In this document: one piece after another, positions 32,176-40,487 of the stretch
Layout: the number at the start of each line of letters is the position of its first letter
Numbering within the stretch: the first letter of the stretch is position 1
NCBI GenBank assembly: GCA_040776985.1
Contig: JAXGZL010000002.1
Span: 620,001-684,000, forward strand
Direction of reading: 5' to 3'
Length of the DNA: 64,000 bases
Origin: UBA6115 sp040776985
Lineage (GTDB): Bacteria > Bacillota > Clostridia > Christensenellales > Aristaeellaceae
Position numbers and translations under genes: made by a program
Notes under the pieces: model-generated
Database searches by the model: none
What the model saw: only the letters and a program-made list of their open reading frames with translations
What the model was told of the DNA's origin: nothing

Positions 32176-34173
32176 ATGAGACTGGAAAACCTGAGCGGGG
32201 TTGGGCCCAAGCGCCTGGAGACGCTGGCGAAATGCGGCATTGTTTCCCTGGAGACGCTGCTGGACGCGCTGCCAACAGGCTATATCAACGCGCTGAATCC
32301 GACCCCCATTGCGCAATTAACCGATGAGGCCCACTGCGTGGAAGGCCAGCTGCTGGAGGCGCCGCGCAGGCATTTTTATGGCGGCAAATCGGCGGTCAGG
32401 GCCACGCTGGGGGATGCTACAGGCGTTTTGCACCTGACCTGGTTCAACCAGCCCTGGATGTCCACCCAGCTGAGAAAAGGGGATACCCTGCTGCTGTACG
32501 GCAGGGTCAACGCCTACAAGGGTAAGGCCTCCATGGTCAACCCAAGGAAGATAACAGAGCGCAGTCTGAGCCCTGTCTACCGCAAGATGCCGGGGCTACC
32601 CGGGAAAACCTTCTCAAAGATGGCGGGGCAGGCCCTGACAATGATACAGCCTGAAACAGCGGAAACACTGCCTGACTGGTTTTTGAGGGACTGGCAGCTG
32701 TGCTCCCGGCACTTTGCCTGGCAGCAGGCGCATTTCCCGGAAAATCAGCTGCTGTTGGATCAGGCAAAGCGCCGACTGGCCTTTGAAAACCTGCTGCTGT
32801 ACCAGACAGCGCTGTTTGCGCTGGGAAGCCGGGGGAAAAGGGGCCTGCGCTTTGACGCGAAGGAGGGGGACTTGAAACGCTTCTGGGCAGCCCTCCCCTT
32901 TTCGCCCACCATGGGTCAAAAGGCGGCCCTTGAGGATGCCTTTGATGACCTGACCAGCGGTTTTGTGATGCGCCGGCTGGTGCAGGGGGATGTGGGAAGC
33001 GGCAAGACCGCCGTGGCTTTTGGCGCTGCCTACCTGGCTTCCCTGTCGGGCTATCAGTGCGCCATGATGGCGCCCACGGACATTTTGGCGCAGCAGCATT
33101 ACGCCAACGCCAGAAGGTTGCTGGAACCGCTGAAGGTCAGCTGCGGCCTTTTGACTGGGTCCCTTTCAACCAGGGAGCGTAGGGAAGCGCTGGAAAACAT
33201 CAAAAGCGGCGCCTGGCAGCTGGTGATTGGCACCCAGGCGCTGATCAGCGGAACGGTTTCCTATCACCGACTGGGTCTTGTAATTACAGATGAGCAGCAT
33301 CGCTTTGGCGTTCAGCAGCGTCAGTCCCTGGTGGAAAAGCAAGGGAATCTGATGGATGCCCATATGTTGGCCCTGTCCGCAACGCCCATTCCCCGGTCCC
33401 TGGCCCTGGTGCTGTATGGGGACCTGGAGGTTTCCCTGATTCAGGAGAAGCCGCCGGGCAGGATGCCGGTCAAAACCCGCATTGTACCCGACCAGAAACG
33501 CAGGGAGATGTATGCCTATATCCGGGAAAAGACTGCGCTTGGGGAGCAATGCTTCTATGTCTGCCCCCTGGTGGAAGAGGACGAGGAGCAAAATGCCAAA
33601 AGCGTCAAGGAAACATATGACTATCTGAGAAAAGGGCCTTTTAAGGATCTGCGGATTGGGATGACCTTTGGCGCTCAGCAGGATGATATCAAAACGCAGA
33701 CGCTCAAGGACTTTACCGCCGGAAGCCTGGATGTGCTGGTGGCCTCCACCGTGATTGAGGTGGGGGTGGACGTGCCGGGGGCAACACTGATGGTGATTGA
33801 GGACGCAGCGCGCTTTGGCCTGGCCCAGCTGCATCAGCTGAGGGGCCGCGTGGGGCGGGGGAAAAAGGAAAGCTGGTGCTTCCTCCTGGGCGAGCCTGGT
33901 GACAGGCTGCTTGTGATGACCCAGAGCGAAGACGGCTTTTTCATTGCCAAGAAAGACCTGGAAAAGCGGGGGCCGGGGGAGTTCTTTGGCACCCGTCAGC
34001 ATGGGCGTAACCTGCCGGATGCCTACGGTGTCGGGGATTTCCGGCTCATTGAGGAAACCACGCGCTGCCTGAAGGCCCTGTCGCAGGACAAGGAGAAATC
34101 CGGCTTCTTCCAGCATTTAATCAGGCGGGCGAAGGAAAAACACAGCGATATCTTCTGTTCCGGCAGGCATTGA
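32176..34173 (+). CDS. recG: ATP-dependent DNA helicase RecG
   Basis: Branched-DNA translocase that regresses stalled forks and processes recombination intermediates. 665 residues. Wedge/OB domain at ~1-150 (GVGPKRLETLAKCGI helix-hairpin start; LHLTWFNQPW), then a superfamily 2 core: GDVGSGKT at 271-278, MAPTDILAQQH, VIGTQALIS, DEQHRFG (DEAD-box variant typical of RecG), ALSATPIPRSLAL, VASTVIEVGVDVPGA and QLRGRVGRG. Ends with the TRQHG...DFRLI tail. Length and motif order are normal. ATG 32176 follows a weak AGGGGAACA. Confidence 0.97.
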   Translation: MRLENLSGVGPKRLETLAKCGIVSLETLLDALPTGYINALNPTPIAQLTDEAHCVEGQLLEAPRRHFYGGKSAVRATLGDATGVLHLTWFNQPWMSTQLRKGDTLLLYGRVNAYKGKASMVNPRKITERSLSPVYRKMPGLPGKTFSKMAGQALTMIQPETAETLPDWFLRDWQLCSRHFAWQQAHFPENQLLLDQAKRRLAFENLLLYQTALFALGSRGKRGLRFDAKEGDLKRFWAALPFSPTMGQKAALEDAFDDLTSGFVMRRLVQGDVGSGKTAVAFGAAYLASLSGYQCAMMAPTDILAQQHYANARRLLEPLKVSCGLLTGSLSTRERREALENIKSGAWQLVIGTQALISGTVSYHRLGLVITDEQHRFGVQQRQSLVEKQGNLMDAHMLALSATPIPRSLALVLYGDLEVSLIQEKPPGRMPVKTRIVPDQKRREMYAYIREKTALGEQCFYVCPLVEEDEEQNAKSVKETYDYLRKGPFKDLRIGMTFGAQQDDIKTQTLKDFTAGSLDVLVASTVIEVGVDVPGATLMVIEDAARFGLAQLHQLRGRVGRGKKESWCFLLGEPGDRLLVMTQSEDGFFIAKKDLEKRGPGEFFGTRQHGRNLPDAYGVGDFRLIEETTRCLKALSQDKEKSGFFQHLIRRAKEKHSDIFCSGRH

Positions 34174-34178
34174 GCGGA

Positions 34179-34207
34179 TTGACAAGCTTATCCCTCAGGT
34201 GTACACT
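34179..34207 (+). promoter_or_regulatory. SigA-type promoter of the rrf2-iscS-iscU operon
   Basis: Full-consensus TTGACA at 34179-34184 and TACACT at 34202-34207 with a 17-base spacer, 41 bases before the regulator's start codon. A 25-base imperfect palindrome follows at once. Confidence 0.78.
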
Positions 34208-34213
34208 GCTTTC

Positions 34214-34238
34214 AATCCTGAGTTTAACAGTCGGGATT
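34214..34238. promoter_or_regulatory. Imperfect palindrome, candidate Rrf2/IscR operator
   Basis: A 25-base dyad whose outer arms are AATCC and GGATT; nine or ten of twelve positions pair around the centre at 34226. It lies six bases after the -10, across the transcription start and leader of an IscR-like gene, the place expected for autorepression. Rrf2 regulators usually bind dyads of about this length. Ends just before the GGGAGG ribosome binding site. Confidence 0.45.
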
Positions 34239-34248
34239 GGGAGGAACT

Positions 34249-34680
34249 GTGAAACTATCGGCTAAAAGCCATTACGCGATGCACGCCATGTTGCACCTGG
34301 CCAGCTACCTGAACGATGGCCCGCAGCCCCTGCGGCGGATCATCTCCGCGGGACAACCGAGGGAGTATACGGAGCAGCTTTTAGGCGCCCTCAGGCGCAG
34401 CGGTCTGATCGATTCCGTCCGCGGCACCAAGGGGGGCTATTTGTTGGCCAGAAAGCCTGAAGAGATTACAGTGGCCCAGATTATTGAAAGCGTGGAAGGC
34501 CCCCTGACCTTGTCCCACTGTGTGCTTAATGAAGACCACTGCGAGAACAGCGAAAGCTGCACCCTTAAAAGCACCTGGGAGCATCTGACCCGGGGGATTG
34601 AAGAAGTGCTGGGCACCGTCACCTTAAAGGACATGCTGAATAACCCTGCGCTGATTCCACAGAAGAAGGTGATCCATTGA
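34249..34680 (+). CDS. Rrf2-family regulator, IscR-like (three-cysteine Fe-S sensor)
   Basis: 143 residues. The winged helix (KLSAKSHYAMHAMLHLA...YTEQLLGALRRSGLIDSVRGTKGGYLLAR) is typical of Rrf2 proteins. Three cysteines at 91, 98 and 104 occupy positions close to the Cys92/98/104 that hold the [2Fe-2S] cluster in E. coli IscR; CymR-type members lack them. Together with the iscS and iscU genes directly behind, this points to feedback control of Fe-S cluster synthesis. GTG 34249 has GGGAGGA seven bases upstream; the TTG at 34237 precedes that site. Its stop overlaps the iscS start (TTGA). Confidence 0.9.
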   Translation: MKLSAKSHYAMHAMLHLASYLNDGPQPLRRIISAGQPREYTEQLLGALRRSGLIDSVRGTKGGYLLARKPEEITVAQIIESVEGPLTLSHCVLNEDHCENSESCTLKSTWEHLTRGIEEVLGTVTLKDMLNNPALIPQKKVIH

Positions 34681-35834
34681 ACCGGATATATCTTGACAAC
34701 GCAGCCACCACCCCTGTTGCGGAGGAGGTGCTGGACGTGATGTTGCCCTACCTGAGGGGGCACTACGGCAACGCCTCCAGCATCTACGCCACCGGGCGGG
34801 ATGCCCGACAGGCAGTTGACCTGGCCAGGCGCCATGTGGCTGGGCTGATCGGCGCCAAGCCGGGGGAAATCTATTTCACCAGCGGCGGCACGGAAAGCGA
34901 TAACTGGGCGCTGAAAGGTATTGCCCTTGCCAACAGGGAAAAGGGCAACCACATCATCACCACCGCCATCGAACACCATGCGGTGCTGGAAACGGCCAAT
35001 TGGCTTAAAAGCCAGGGCTTTGAGGTGACCTTTCTGCCCGTTGACGCCAAAGGCATTGTAAACCCGGAGGATCTGAGGCAGGCGATCACCGATCGCACCA
35101 TCCTGATTTCCATCATGGCGGCCAACAACGAAATTGGCACCCTGCAGCCAGTTCGGTCCGTTGGGGAAATCGCGAAAGCGCACAAAATCCCCTTCCATAC
35201 AGACGCGGTTCAGGCGGCTGGCGCCATCCCCATTGATGTAAACGACTGGCAGGTGGACCTGCTTTCCCTTTCCGGGCACAAATTTCATGGCCCCAAGGGG
35301 GCGGGTGCGCTGTATGTGCGCGCCGGCACCCGGATTGAGCGCCTGATCCATGGCGGCGCCCAGGAGAGGAACCGCAGGGCAGGCACCGAGAATGTGGCCG
35401 CCATTGCAGGCCTTGGCGCGGCAGCAAAGCGTGCGCGGGCAGAAATATCTCAGAACGCTGAAAAAATCACAACCTTAAGAAACCGTTTGATTGACGGACT
35501 GATGGCAGCCATTCCCCATGTGAGGCTCAATGGCGACAGGGATAGGCGCCTGCCCAACAACGCCAACCTGTCCTTCCAGTTCATTGAAGGGGAGGCATTG
35601 TTGCTTCACCTGGACATGAACGGTGTTGCAGCTTCCTCCGGCTCTGCCTGCGCTTCCGGCTCCCTGGAGCCTTCCCATGTGCTGCTGGCCACCGGCCTAT
35701 CCGCTGAGGAGGCCCACGGCAGCATCCGCTTCACCCTGTCAGAAGCAACCAGCCAGGAGGAGATTGACACGGTGATCAATCTGCTTCCTGGAATCGTCAA
35801 TAAACTGCGGGCCATGTCCCCGCTTGCAAGTTAA
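34677..35834 (+). CDS. iscS: Cysteine desulfurase IscS/NifS
   Basis: PLP enzyme that takes sulfur from cysteine for Fe-S clusters and thiolated tRNAs. 385 residues. IYLDNAATTPV, EIYFTSGGTESDNWALKG, IEHHAVLE, HTDAVQAAG and the PLP lysine in LSLSGHKFHGPKGAG are intact; RRAGTENVAAI follows. The active-site cysteine is Cys325 in SSGSACASGSLEPSHVL, the longer loop of group I (IscS/NifS) enzymes. TTG start overlapping the regulator stop. IscU follows after 12 bases, so the pair forms a minimal ISC assembly unit without fdx or hscBA. Confidence 0.96.
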   Translation: MNRIYLDNAATTPVAEEVLDVMLPYLRGHYGNASSIYATGRDARQAVDLARRHVAGLIGAKPGEIYFTSGGTESDNWALKGIALANREKGNHIITTAIEHHAVLETANWLKSQGFEVTFLPVDAKGIVNPEDLRQAITDRTILISIMAANNEIGTLQPVRSVGEIAKAHKIPFHTDAVQAAGAIPIDVNDWQVDLLSLSGHKFHGPKGAGALYVRAGTRIERLIHGGAQERNRRAGTENVAAIAGLGAAAKRARAEISQNAEKITTLRNRLIDGLMAAIPHVRLNGDRDRRLPNNANLSFQFIEGEALLLHLDMNGVAASSGSACASGSLEPSHVLLATGLSAEEAHGSIRFTLSEATSQEEIDTVINLLPGIVNKLRAMSPLAS

Positions 35835-35846
35835 GGAGCAATCATC

Positions 35847-36239
35847 ATGTACAGTGATAAAGTCATGGATCATTTCAGCAATCCCCGCAATGTGGGGGAA
35901 CTGGCCAACGCCAACGGCATCGGCACTGTGGGCAGCGCCGCCTGCGGCGATATCATGAAGATGTACATTCGGGTGGAGAATGACATCATCCAGGACGTGC
36001 GGTTCAAGACCTTTGGCTGTGGGGCCGCCATTGCCACCTCCTCCATGGCCACCGAAATGGTGCGCGGGAAGAGCCTGGACGAGGCTTATCAACTGAGCAA
36101 CAAGGCGGTGGTGGAAGCATTGGACGGCCTGCCGCCGCAGAAAATCCACTGCTCGGTGCTGGCTGAAGAAGCCATCCGGGCTGCCATTGATGACTACCGG
36201 TCCCAGGACAGCACAGCCTCAAAGGAGCAGCATGGCTGA
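35847..36239 (+). CDS. iscU: Fe-S cluster scaffold protein IscU/NifU-like
   Basis: 130 residues. Receives sulfur from the desulfurase and builds Fe-S clusters. The ligands are Cys33 with Asp35 in GSAACGDIM, Cys58 in KTFGCGAAIATSS and Cys102 in KIHCSVLAEEAI, all in the IscU arrangement. The Asp after the first Cys supports a scaffold for labile clusters. AAGGAGC precedes the ATG. Its last eight bases overlap the hflX start, so hflX is translated in the same message. Confidence 0.96.
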   Translation: MYSDKVMDHFSNPRNVGELANANGIGTVGSAACGDIMKMYIRVENDIIQDVRFKTFGCGAAIATSSMATEMVRGKSLDEAYQLSNKAVVEALDGLPPQKIHCSVLAEEAIRAAIDDYRSQDSTASKEQHG

Positions 36240-38022
36240 ACTTCGCGGTAACCTGACCGGGATCAGGGACAGCGTCAAACAGGAGATATCCCTTCTGTTT
36301 GATTTTCCTGTCGGTCAGGATGAGTTCATGCCCTATGAGCTGGGGCTGGCCCTTTGCCGTTTTTCTGCCCAAATCAGGCGGGAAATTGCGCTTTATCTGT
36401 CCCGCAGCGGAGAGGTGCTGGACATCGCCATCGGGCAGAAGGACAATGTTCCCCTGGCCGATATTTCTCAGCGGCGAAACGAAAACCGGCTCAGCCGTGT
36501 GCGCTGCATCCACACCCATCCTGATGGCCAGTCAGTGCTGTCTGATGTGGATATCTCTGCGCTGAAAAGCCTGCGGCTGGACGCCATCTGTGCTCTGGGC
36601 GCCAATGAGGACGGCAGCGTGGCAGGCGCCAGCGTATGCTTTCTGGTGCCGGACAGGGAGGCGGGCTACCAGCCTGGGCCCATCATGGTCACAGGCGCCC
36701 GGTCCTTAAGCCATCCCAAATGGATGGAAACCATCCTTGTCAACGACCAGCCCCTGGCCCCCCAGGAGCAGTTGACCAGGAGCGAAACAGAGAAGGTTTA
36801 CCTGATCGGCATTGACAGCGAGGCCTCCCTGGACGAGCTGGCTTCCCTGGCTGAAAGCGCGGGGGCAGAGGTGGTGGGGCGGGCGCTGCAGCAAAAGGGC
36901 AGCATGGACCCGCGCAGCTACATCGGCTCCGGCAAGGCCATGGAGGTGGCACTGGACGTGCAGGCGCTGGGCGCCGATCTGGTGATTGCGGATGATGAGT
37001 TGACCAGCGTTCAGTTAAACCACCTGGAGGAAATCACCGGCACCCGGGTGATTGACCGCACCACGCTGATCCTTGATATCTTTGCCCTGCGCGCCAACAC
37101 CAGCGAGGGCAAATTGCAGGTGAGCCTGGCGCAGCTGAAATACCGTTCCAGCCATCTGATCGGCGCCCGGTCTGCCCTGTCCCGTCTGGCTGGCGGCATT
37201 GGCACCAGAGGCCCCGGCGAAAGCAAGCTGGAGATGGACCGCCGCTATATCAGACGGCGCATTCAAATCCTGTCAAACGAACTGAAGGAACTGGAGCGTC
37301 AGCGGGCAGTGCGGCGCAAAAACCGGGAGCAGAGCGATGTGCCGGTGGTTGCCCTGGTGGGCTACACCAACACCGGCAAATCCAGCTTGCTGAACCGTCT
37401 GTCCGGCGCCAGCGTATTTGTTGAAAACCAGCTGTTTGCCACCCTGGACGCGGTTTCCCGGAAGGTGACACTGCCTGACGGGGACGTTTTTTTGCTGGTG
37501 GACTCGGTGGGATTTATCAGCAAACTGCCTACCGACCTGGTGGAGGCCTTCAAGTCCACCCTGGAGGAGGCGGCGCTGGCGGATGTGCTGGTGATTGTCT
37601 CTGACGCCGCCAACCCGGAAGCGGAGGCGCAGCGCCAGGTGGTGGAAGAGGTTCTGTATGACCTGGGCGCCACCAGCCAGCCCCGGATCGAAGTGCTGAA
37701 CAAGGCAGACATCGCGGGTCAGGAGGACCAGGTGCACATCCAGGGCGCCCTTCCGGTTTCTGCCCGTACAGGGGAGGGATTGCCCCAGCTGCTGGATGCC
37801 ATTGCCAAAATCCTCCGGGATAACGAGCGGGAATACACCCTCTTTGTGCCCTTCAGCCAATATGAAGCCTTGAACGACCTGCATAAGCAGGGCAGGCTGA
37901 TCAAGGAGGAGCATCAGGACGACGGCACCCGGGTGACTGTGCGGCTGAAACCGGTGTCCATGATGCGCCTGAGCGCCCAGTATCCCGATCTTTTTGCCAT
38001 GGAGAAGCGCCATGGTGCTTAG
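36232..38022 (+). CDS. hflX: GTPase HflX with N-terminal JAMM-like extension
   Basis: Ribosome-associated GTPase that splits stalled or stressed 70S particles. 596 residues, ~170 longer than E. coli HflX. Residues ~190-360 hold the HflX nucleotide-binding region and coiled coil (GKAMEVALDVQALGAD, DRTTLILDIF, GGIGTRGPGESKLEMDRR); the GTPase domain has GYTNTGKS at 377-384, DSVGFISKLP and NKAD. The N-terminal ~170 residues contain HTHPDGQSVLSDVD: His94, His96, Ser104 and Asp107 match the HxH-x7-S-x2-D metal motif of JAMM proteins. ATG 36232 follows AAAGGAG and overlaps iscU. Confidence 0.94.
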   Translation: MAELRGNLTGIRDSVKQEISLLFDFPVGQDEFMPYELGLALCRFSAQIRREIALYLSRSGEVLDIAIGQKDNVPLADISQRRNENRLSRVRCIHTHPDGQSVLSDVDISALKSLRLDAICALGANEDGSVAGASVCFLVPDREAGYQPGPIMVTGARSLSHPKWMETILVNDQPLAPQEQLTRSETEKVYLIGIDSEASLDELASLAESAGAEVVGRALQQKGSMDPRSYIGSGKAMEVALDVQALGADLVIADDELTSVQLNHLEEITGTRVIDRTTLILDIFALRANTSEGKLQVSLAQLKYRSSHLIGARSALSRLAGGIGTRGPGESKLEMDRRYIRRRIQILSNELKELERQRAVRRKNREQSDVPVVALVGYTNTGKSSLLNRLSGASVFVENQLFATLDAVSRKVTLPDGDVFLLVDSVGFISKLPTDLVEAFKSTLEEAALADVLVIVSDAANPEAEAQRQVVEEVLYDLGATSQPRIEVLNKADIAGQEDQVHIQGALPVSARTGEGLPQLLDAIAKILRDNEREYTLFVPFSQYEALNDLHKQGRLIKEEHQDDGTRVTVRLKPVSMMRLSAQYPDLFAMEKRHGA

Positions 38023-38686
38023 GCTGCTGTCCCTCCTGCTGGCTACCTTTGCGATTGCCCAGAGCGGGGTTAACACGGTGGTGGATGAAACCAGCCTGGG
38101 GGGAAACCTCTACCTGGTCAACAGCACCTTTCAGCTGGCCCAGGATTATGTGCCGCCGGACCTGGTGCGCCCCAATGTCAGGGGAGGCATCACCATGCGG
38201 CAGGAGGCCGCCACAGCGCTTGAAGCGATGTTTGCCGTTGCCAGTGAAGCGGGGCATACCCTGATCGCTGTCTCCGGCTACCGCAGTTATGGTCAGCAAA
38301 GCGCTATCTATCGCCGCAAGATCGCGAACACCGGCAGCGCCCAGAAAGCGGGCCTTCTGGTGGCCCCGCCCGGCAGCAGCGAGCATCAGCTGGGCTTGGC
38401 GGTGGATGTGGGCAGGCGCACCAGCACCAACCTGAACCAGAGCTTTGGCCGGTCTAAGGAAGGGCAATGGGTGCGTGAAAACGCGCACCACTTTGGCTTT
38501 ATCGTGCGCTACCGGGAGGTGTGGACGGACATCACCGGCATCGCGGACGAGCCCTGGCACCTGCGCTATGTGGGAAAGCCCCATGCGGAAGCCCTGGCGC
38601 GGCTTGATATTCCGCTGGAACTGTATGTCTATCAGTTGAGCGAGGTGGCCTTTGGCACCTATTTCACGGAAGGGTTTGGAGGATGA
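38012..38686 (+). CDS. VanY-family D-alanyl-D-alanine carboxypeptidase, copy 1
   Basis: 224 residues, exported zinc peptidase (M15B) that trims the terminal D-Ala from peptidoglycan stems. A short signal (MVLRLLSLLLATFAIAQS) is followed by the VanY core: GYRSYGQQ (substrate arginine), the zinc ligands His and Asp in SSEHQLGLAVDVG, and EPWHLRYVG with the catalytic Glu side and third ligand His. Start ATG 38012 lies inside the hflX end with GGAG at 38001-38004; the TTG at 37994 has no site. It overlaps copy 2 by four bases. Confidence 0.92.
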   Translation: MVLRLLSLLLATFAIAQSGVNTVVDETSLGGNLYLVNSTFQLAQDYVPPDLVRPNVRGGITMRQEAATALEAMFAVASEAGHTLIAVSGYRSYGQQSAIYRRKIANTGSAQKAGLLVAPPGSSEHQLGLAVDVGRRTSTNLNQSFGRSKEGQWVRENAHHFGFIVRYREVWTDITGIADEPWHLRYVGKPHAEALARLDIPLELYVYQLSEVAFGTYFTEGFGG

Positions 38687-39498
38687 AGAAGTACGCGGTT
38701 GGTCTGCTGCTGATAATCATGATGGCGGGGATTCTGGTCCCGGCTTTGGCGGCGCCTGAATGGAACTATGTGTTGCCTGCCAACCTCTTGGAGAACCGCA
38801 ACGGCAACCTGACCCTGGTCAACCGCAGCTCCCTGCTGGTCAAGGATTTTGTCCCCCATAACCTGGTGAGCCTGAGCGGCATGCGCTCTGTCAGCGGACC
38901 CCATGCCCTGCGGAAGGAGGCAGCCCTGGCGCTGAACGACCTGTTCAAGGCGGCAGAGGCGGAAGGCCATCAGCTTTTCGTTAAAAGCTCCTACCGCAGC
39001 TATAAAACCCAGGCCACCATGTACCACAACCGGATGGAAAAGCTGGGCAAGGATGACGGGGTGGTGGCGTATCCCGGCTCCTCAGACCATCAGACAGGTC
39101 TTGGGGTGGATGTGTTAAACTATGAGTGGGCCAACCAGGACGGAATGCGCCCGGAGTTTGGCAACACCAAGGAAGCCAAGTGGATGGAGGCCAACTGCGC
39201 TGAGTTTGGCTTTATCATCCGCTATTTGCCTGAAAAGCAGGAGATCACCGGGATCATCTACGAGCCCTGGCATCTTCGCTATATGGGCAAGGAAGTGGCC
39301 AGGTACATGATGGATAAGCGTCTTACCCTGGAGGAGTTCACCCAGGAATACCAGCAGGCCATCGCGAACTATGAGGCGGCTGGCGGCAACTTCACGGAGC
39401 TCTGCGCCCAGTTAAATGCCCTGCCGCCTGCTGTGGAACTGGATGAAAAGGATGAGGGTGGGGACAGCGAGGTTTCTATTTTCTACAAAAAGCCATGA
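38683..39498 (+). CDS. VanY-family D-alanyl-D-alanine carboxypeptidase, copy 2
   Basis: 271 residues. Signal peptide MKKYAVGLLLIIMMAGILVPALA, then SSYRSYKTQ, the zinc motif SSDHQTGLGVDV and EPWHLRYMG, so the catalytic set is complete. It differs from its neighbours in a ~50-residue C-terminal tail with a helical, acidic end (ELDEKDEGGDSE). ATGA overlaps at both ends link it to copies 1 and 3. A role in stem peptide trimming outside the membrane is inferred from the family; distinct substrates for each copy are possible but unproven. Confidence 0.92.
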   Translation: MKKYAVGLLLIIMMAGILVPALAAPEWNYVLPANLLENRNGNLTLVNRSSLLVKDFVPHNLVSLSGMRSVSGPHALRKEAALALNDLFKAAEAEGHQLFVKSSYRSYKTQATMYHNRMEKLGKDDGVVAYPGSSDHQTGLGVDVLNYEWANQDGMRPEFGNTKEAKWMEANCAEFGFIIRYLPEKQEITGIIYEPWHLRYMGKEVARYMMDKRLTLEEFTQEYQQAIANYEAAGGNFTELCAQLNALPPAVELDEKDEGGDSEVSIFYKKP

Positions 39499-40487
39499 GG
39501 AATACGATGAGAAGATTTGTTGTTGCGATTTGTATCTGTCTGTTGATGCTTCCCCTGGGCATTGCTGAAAAGGAAAGCCCGGCGCCTGAGGGGACGCCTG
39601 CCCCTGTCACGGCGGCGCCCGCCCTGATGGAGCTGGGGGGCAATCTTTTTTTGATCAACGGTCAGAACCGCATCAGCAGAACCTATGTGCCGGAGGGCCT
39701 GGTGAAGCCGGATGTCCAGACCCGAAAAAAGAGTCTGGAAAAGAACATCCTGATGACCCCGGAGGCAGCCAGCGCCCTTGAAGCCATGTTTGCCGCCGCC
39801 CTCAATGAGAAGGGCCATACCCTTTACGCCACCTCCGGCTACCGCAGCTTTGGCGTGCAGCAAATTCTGTTCAACAGCAAGGTGGATGTGGTGGGCAGCA
39901 AGGAGAAGGCCTCCCGCAGGGTGGCCATGCCCGGCACCAGTGAGCATCAGCTTGGGCTGGCCATGGACGTGCAGTCACCTTCCCAACTGAACCTGAACCC
40001 CAATTTCGGGGAAACCCCGGAGGGCATCTGGGTGGGGGAAAACGCTCACCGGTTTGGCTTTATTGTGCGCTATCAGCAGCGCTGGCGGGAGATCACCGGG
40101 GTGGTGTATGAGCCCTGGCATGTCCGCTATGTGGGCATTGCCCATGCCACCGCGCTGTACAACCTGGACATCCCGCTGGAAACCTATGTGGAGCATGCCA
40201 GGCAGCTGCCGGAATACGTGCTGACCAAGGGGAACAACTTCCTTCTGGAAGGGCTGATTTCCCAGATGATCGCGGGGCAGACGCCTGATATGTTAAGCGC
40301 CCTTCGCAAGGCGGACGCGGAAGGACAGGAGCCTGCCATGCGGGCTGCCACCCTTGCTTTTTTGCCGGATGGCACCAGCTATGACCAGGCGGTGTGGTAT
40401 GCCTATCCCACCCCCAGGCCCACCTCAGCGCCCCGGGTGGACGAGGACGAGGACACGGTGCTGTTTATCCAGGCTGAGGGCGGCTGA
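39495..40487 (+). CDS. VanY-family D-alanyl-D-alanine carboxypeptidase, copy 3
   Basis: 330 residues, the longest of three. Signal MRRFVVAICICLLMLPLGIA (the upstream ATG 39495 adds four residues), a Pro/Ala linker, then TSGYRSFGVQ, the zinc motif TSEHQLGLAMDV and EPWHVRYVG. A C-terminal ~100-residue extension has EYVLTKGNNFLLEGLISQMI and ends in an acidic tail; I do not recognise it. Copies 1 and 3 share the opening GGNL-L-LVN/ING block, which suggests duplication. It overlaps the next gene by one base (TGATG). Confidence 0.92.
   Translation: MRNTMRRFVVAICICLLMLPLGIAEKESPAPEGTPAPVTAAPALMELGGNLFLINGQNRISRTYVPEGLVKPDVQTRKKSLEKNILMTPEAASALEAMFAAALNEKGHTLYATSGYRSFGVQQILFNSKVDVVGSKEKASRRVAMPGTSEHQLGLAMDVQSPSQLNLNPNFGETPEGIWVGENAHRFGFIVRYQQRWREITGVVYEPWHVRYVGIAHATALYNLDIPLETYVEHARQLPEYVLTKGNNFLLEGLISQMIAGQTPDMLSALRKADAEGQEPAMRAATLAFLPDGTSYDQAVWYAYPTPRPTSAPRVDEDEDTVLFIQAEGG

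Noticed and set aside
34437..35351. 304-codon minus-strand frame opposite the Rrf2 regulator and iscS
   Set aside because: Overlaps two well-supported plus-strand genes and lacks any motif.
38012..40487. A vancomycin-resistance (van) cluster
   Set aside because: Only VanY-type peptidases are present; no D-Ala-D-Lac ligase, VanH, VanX or two-component system is seen.
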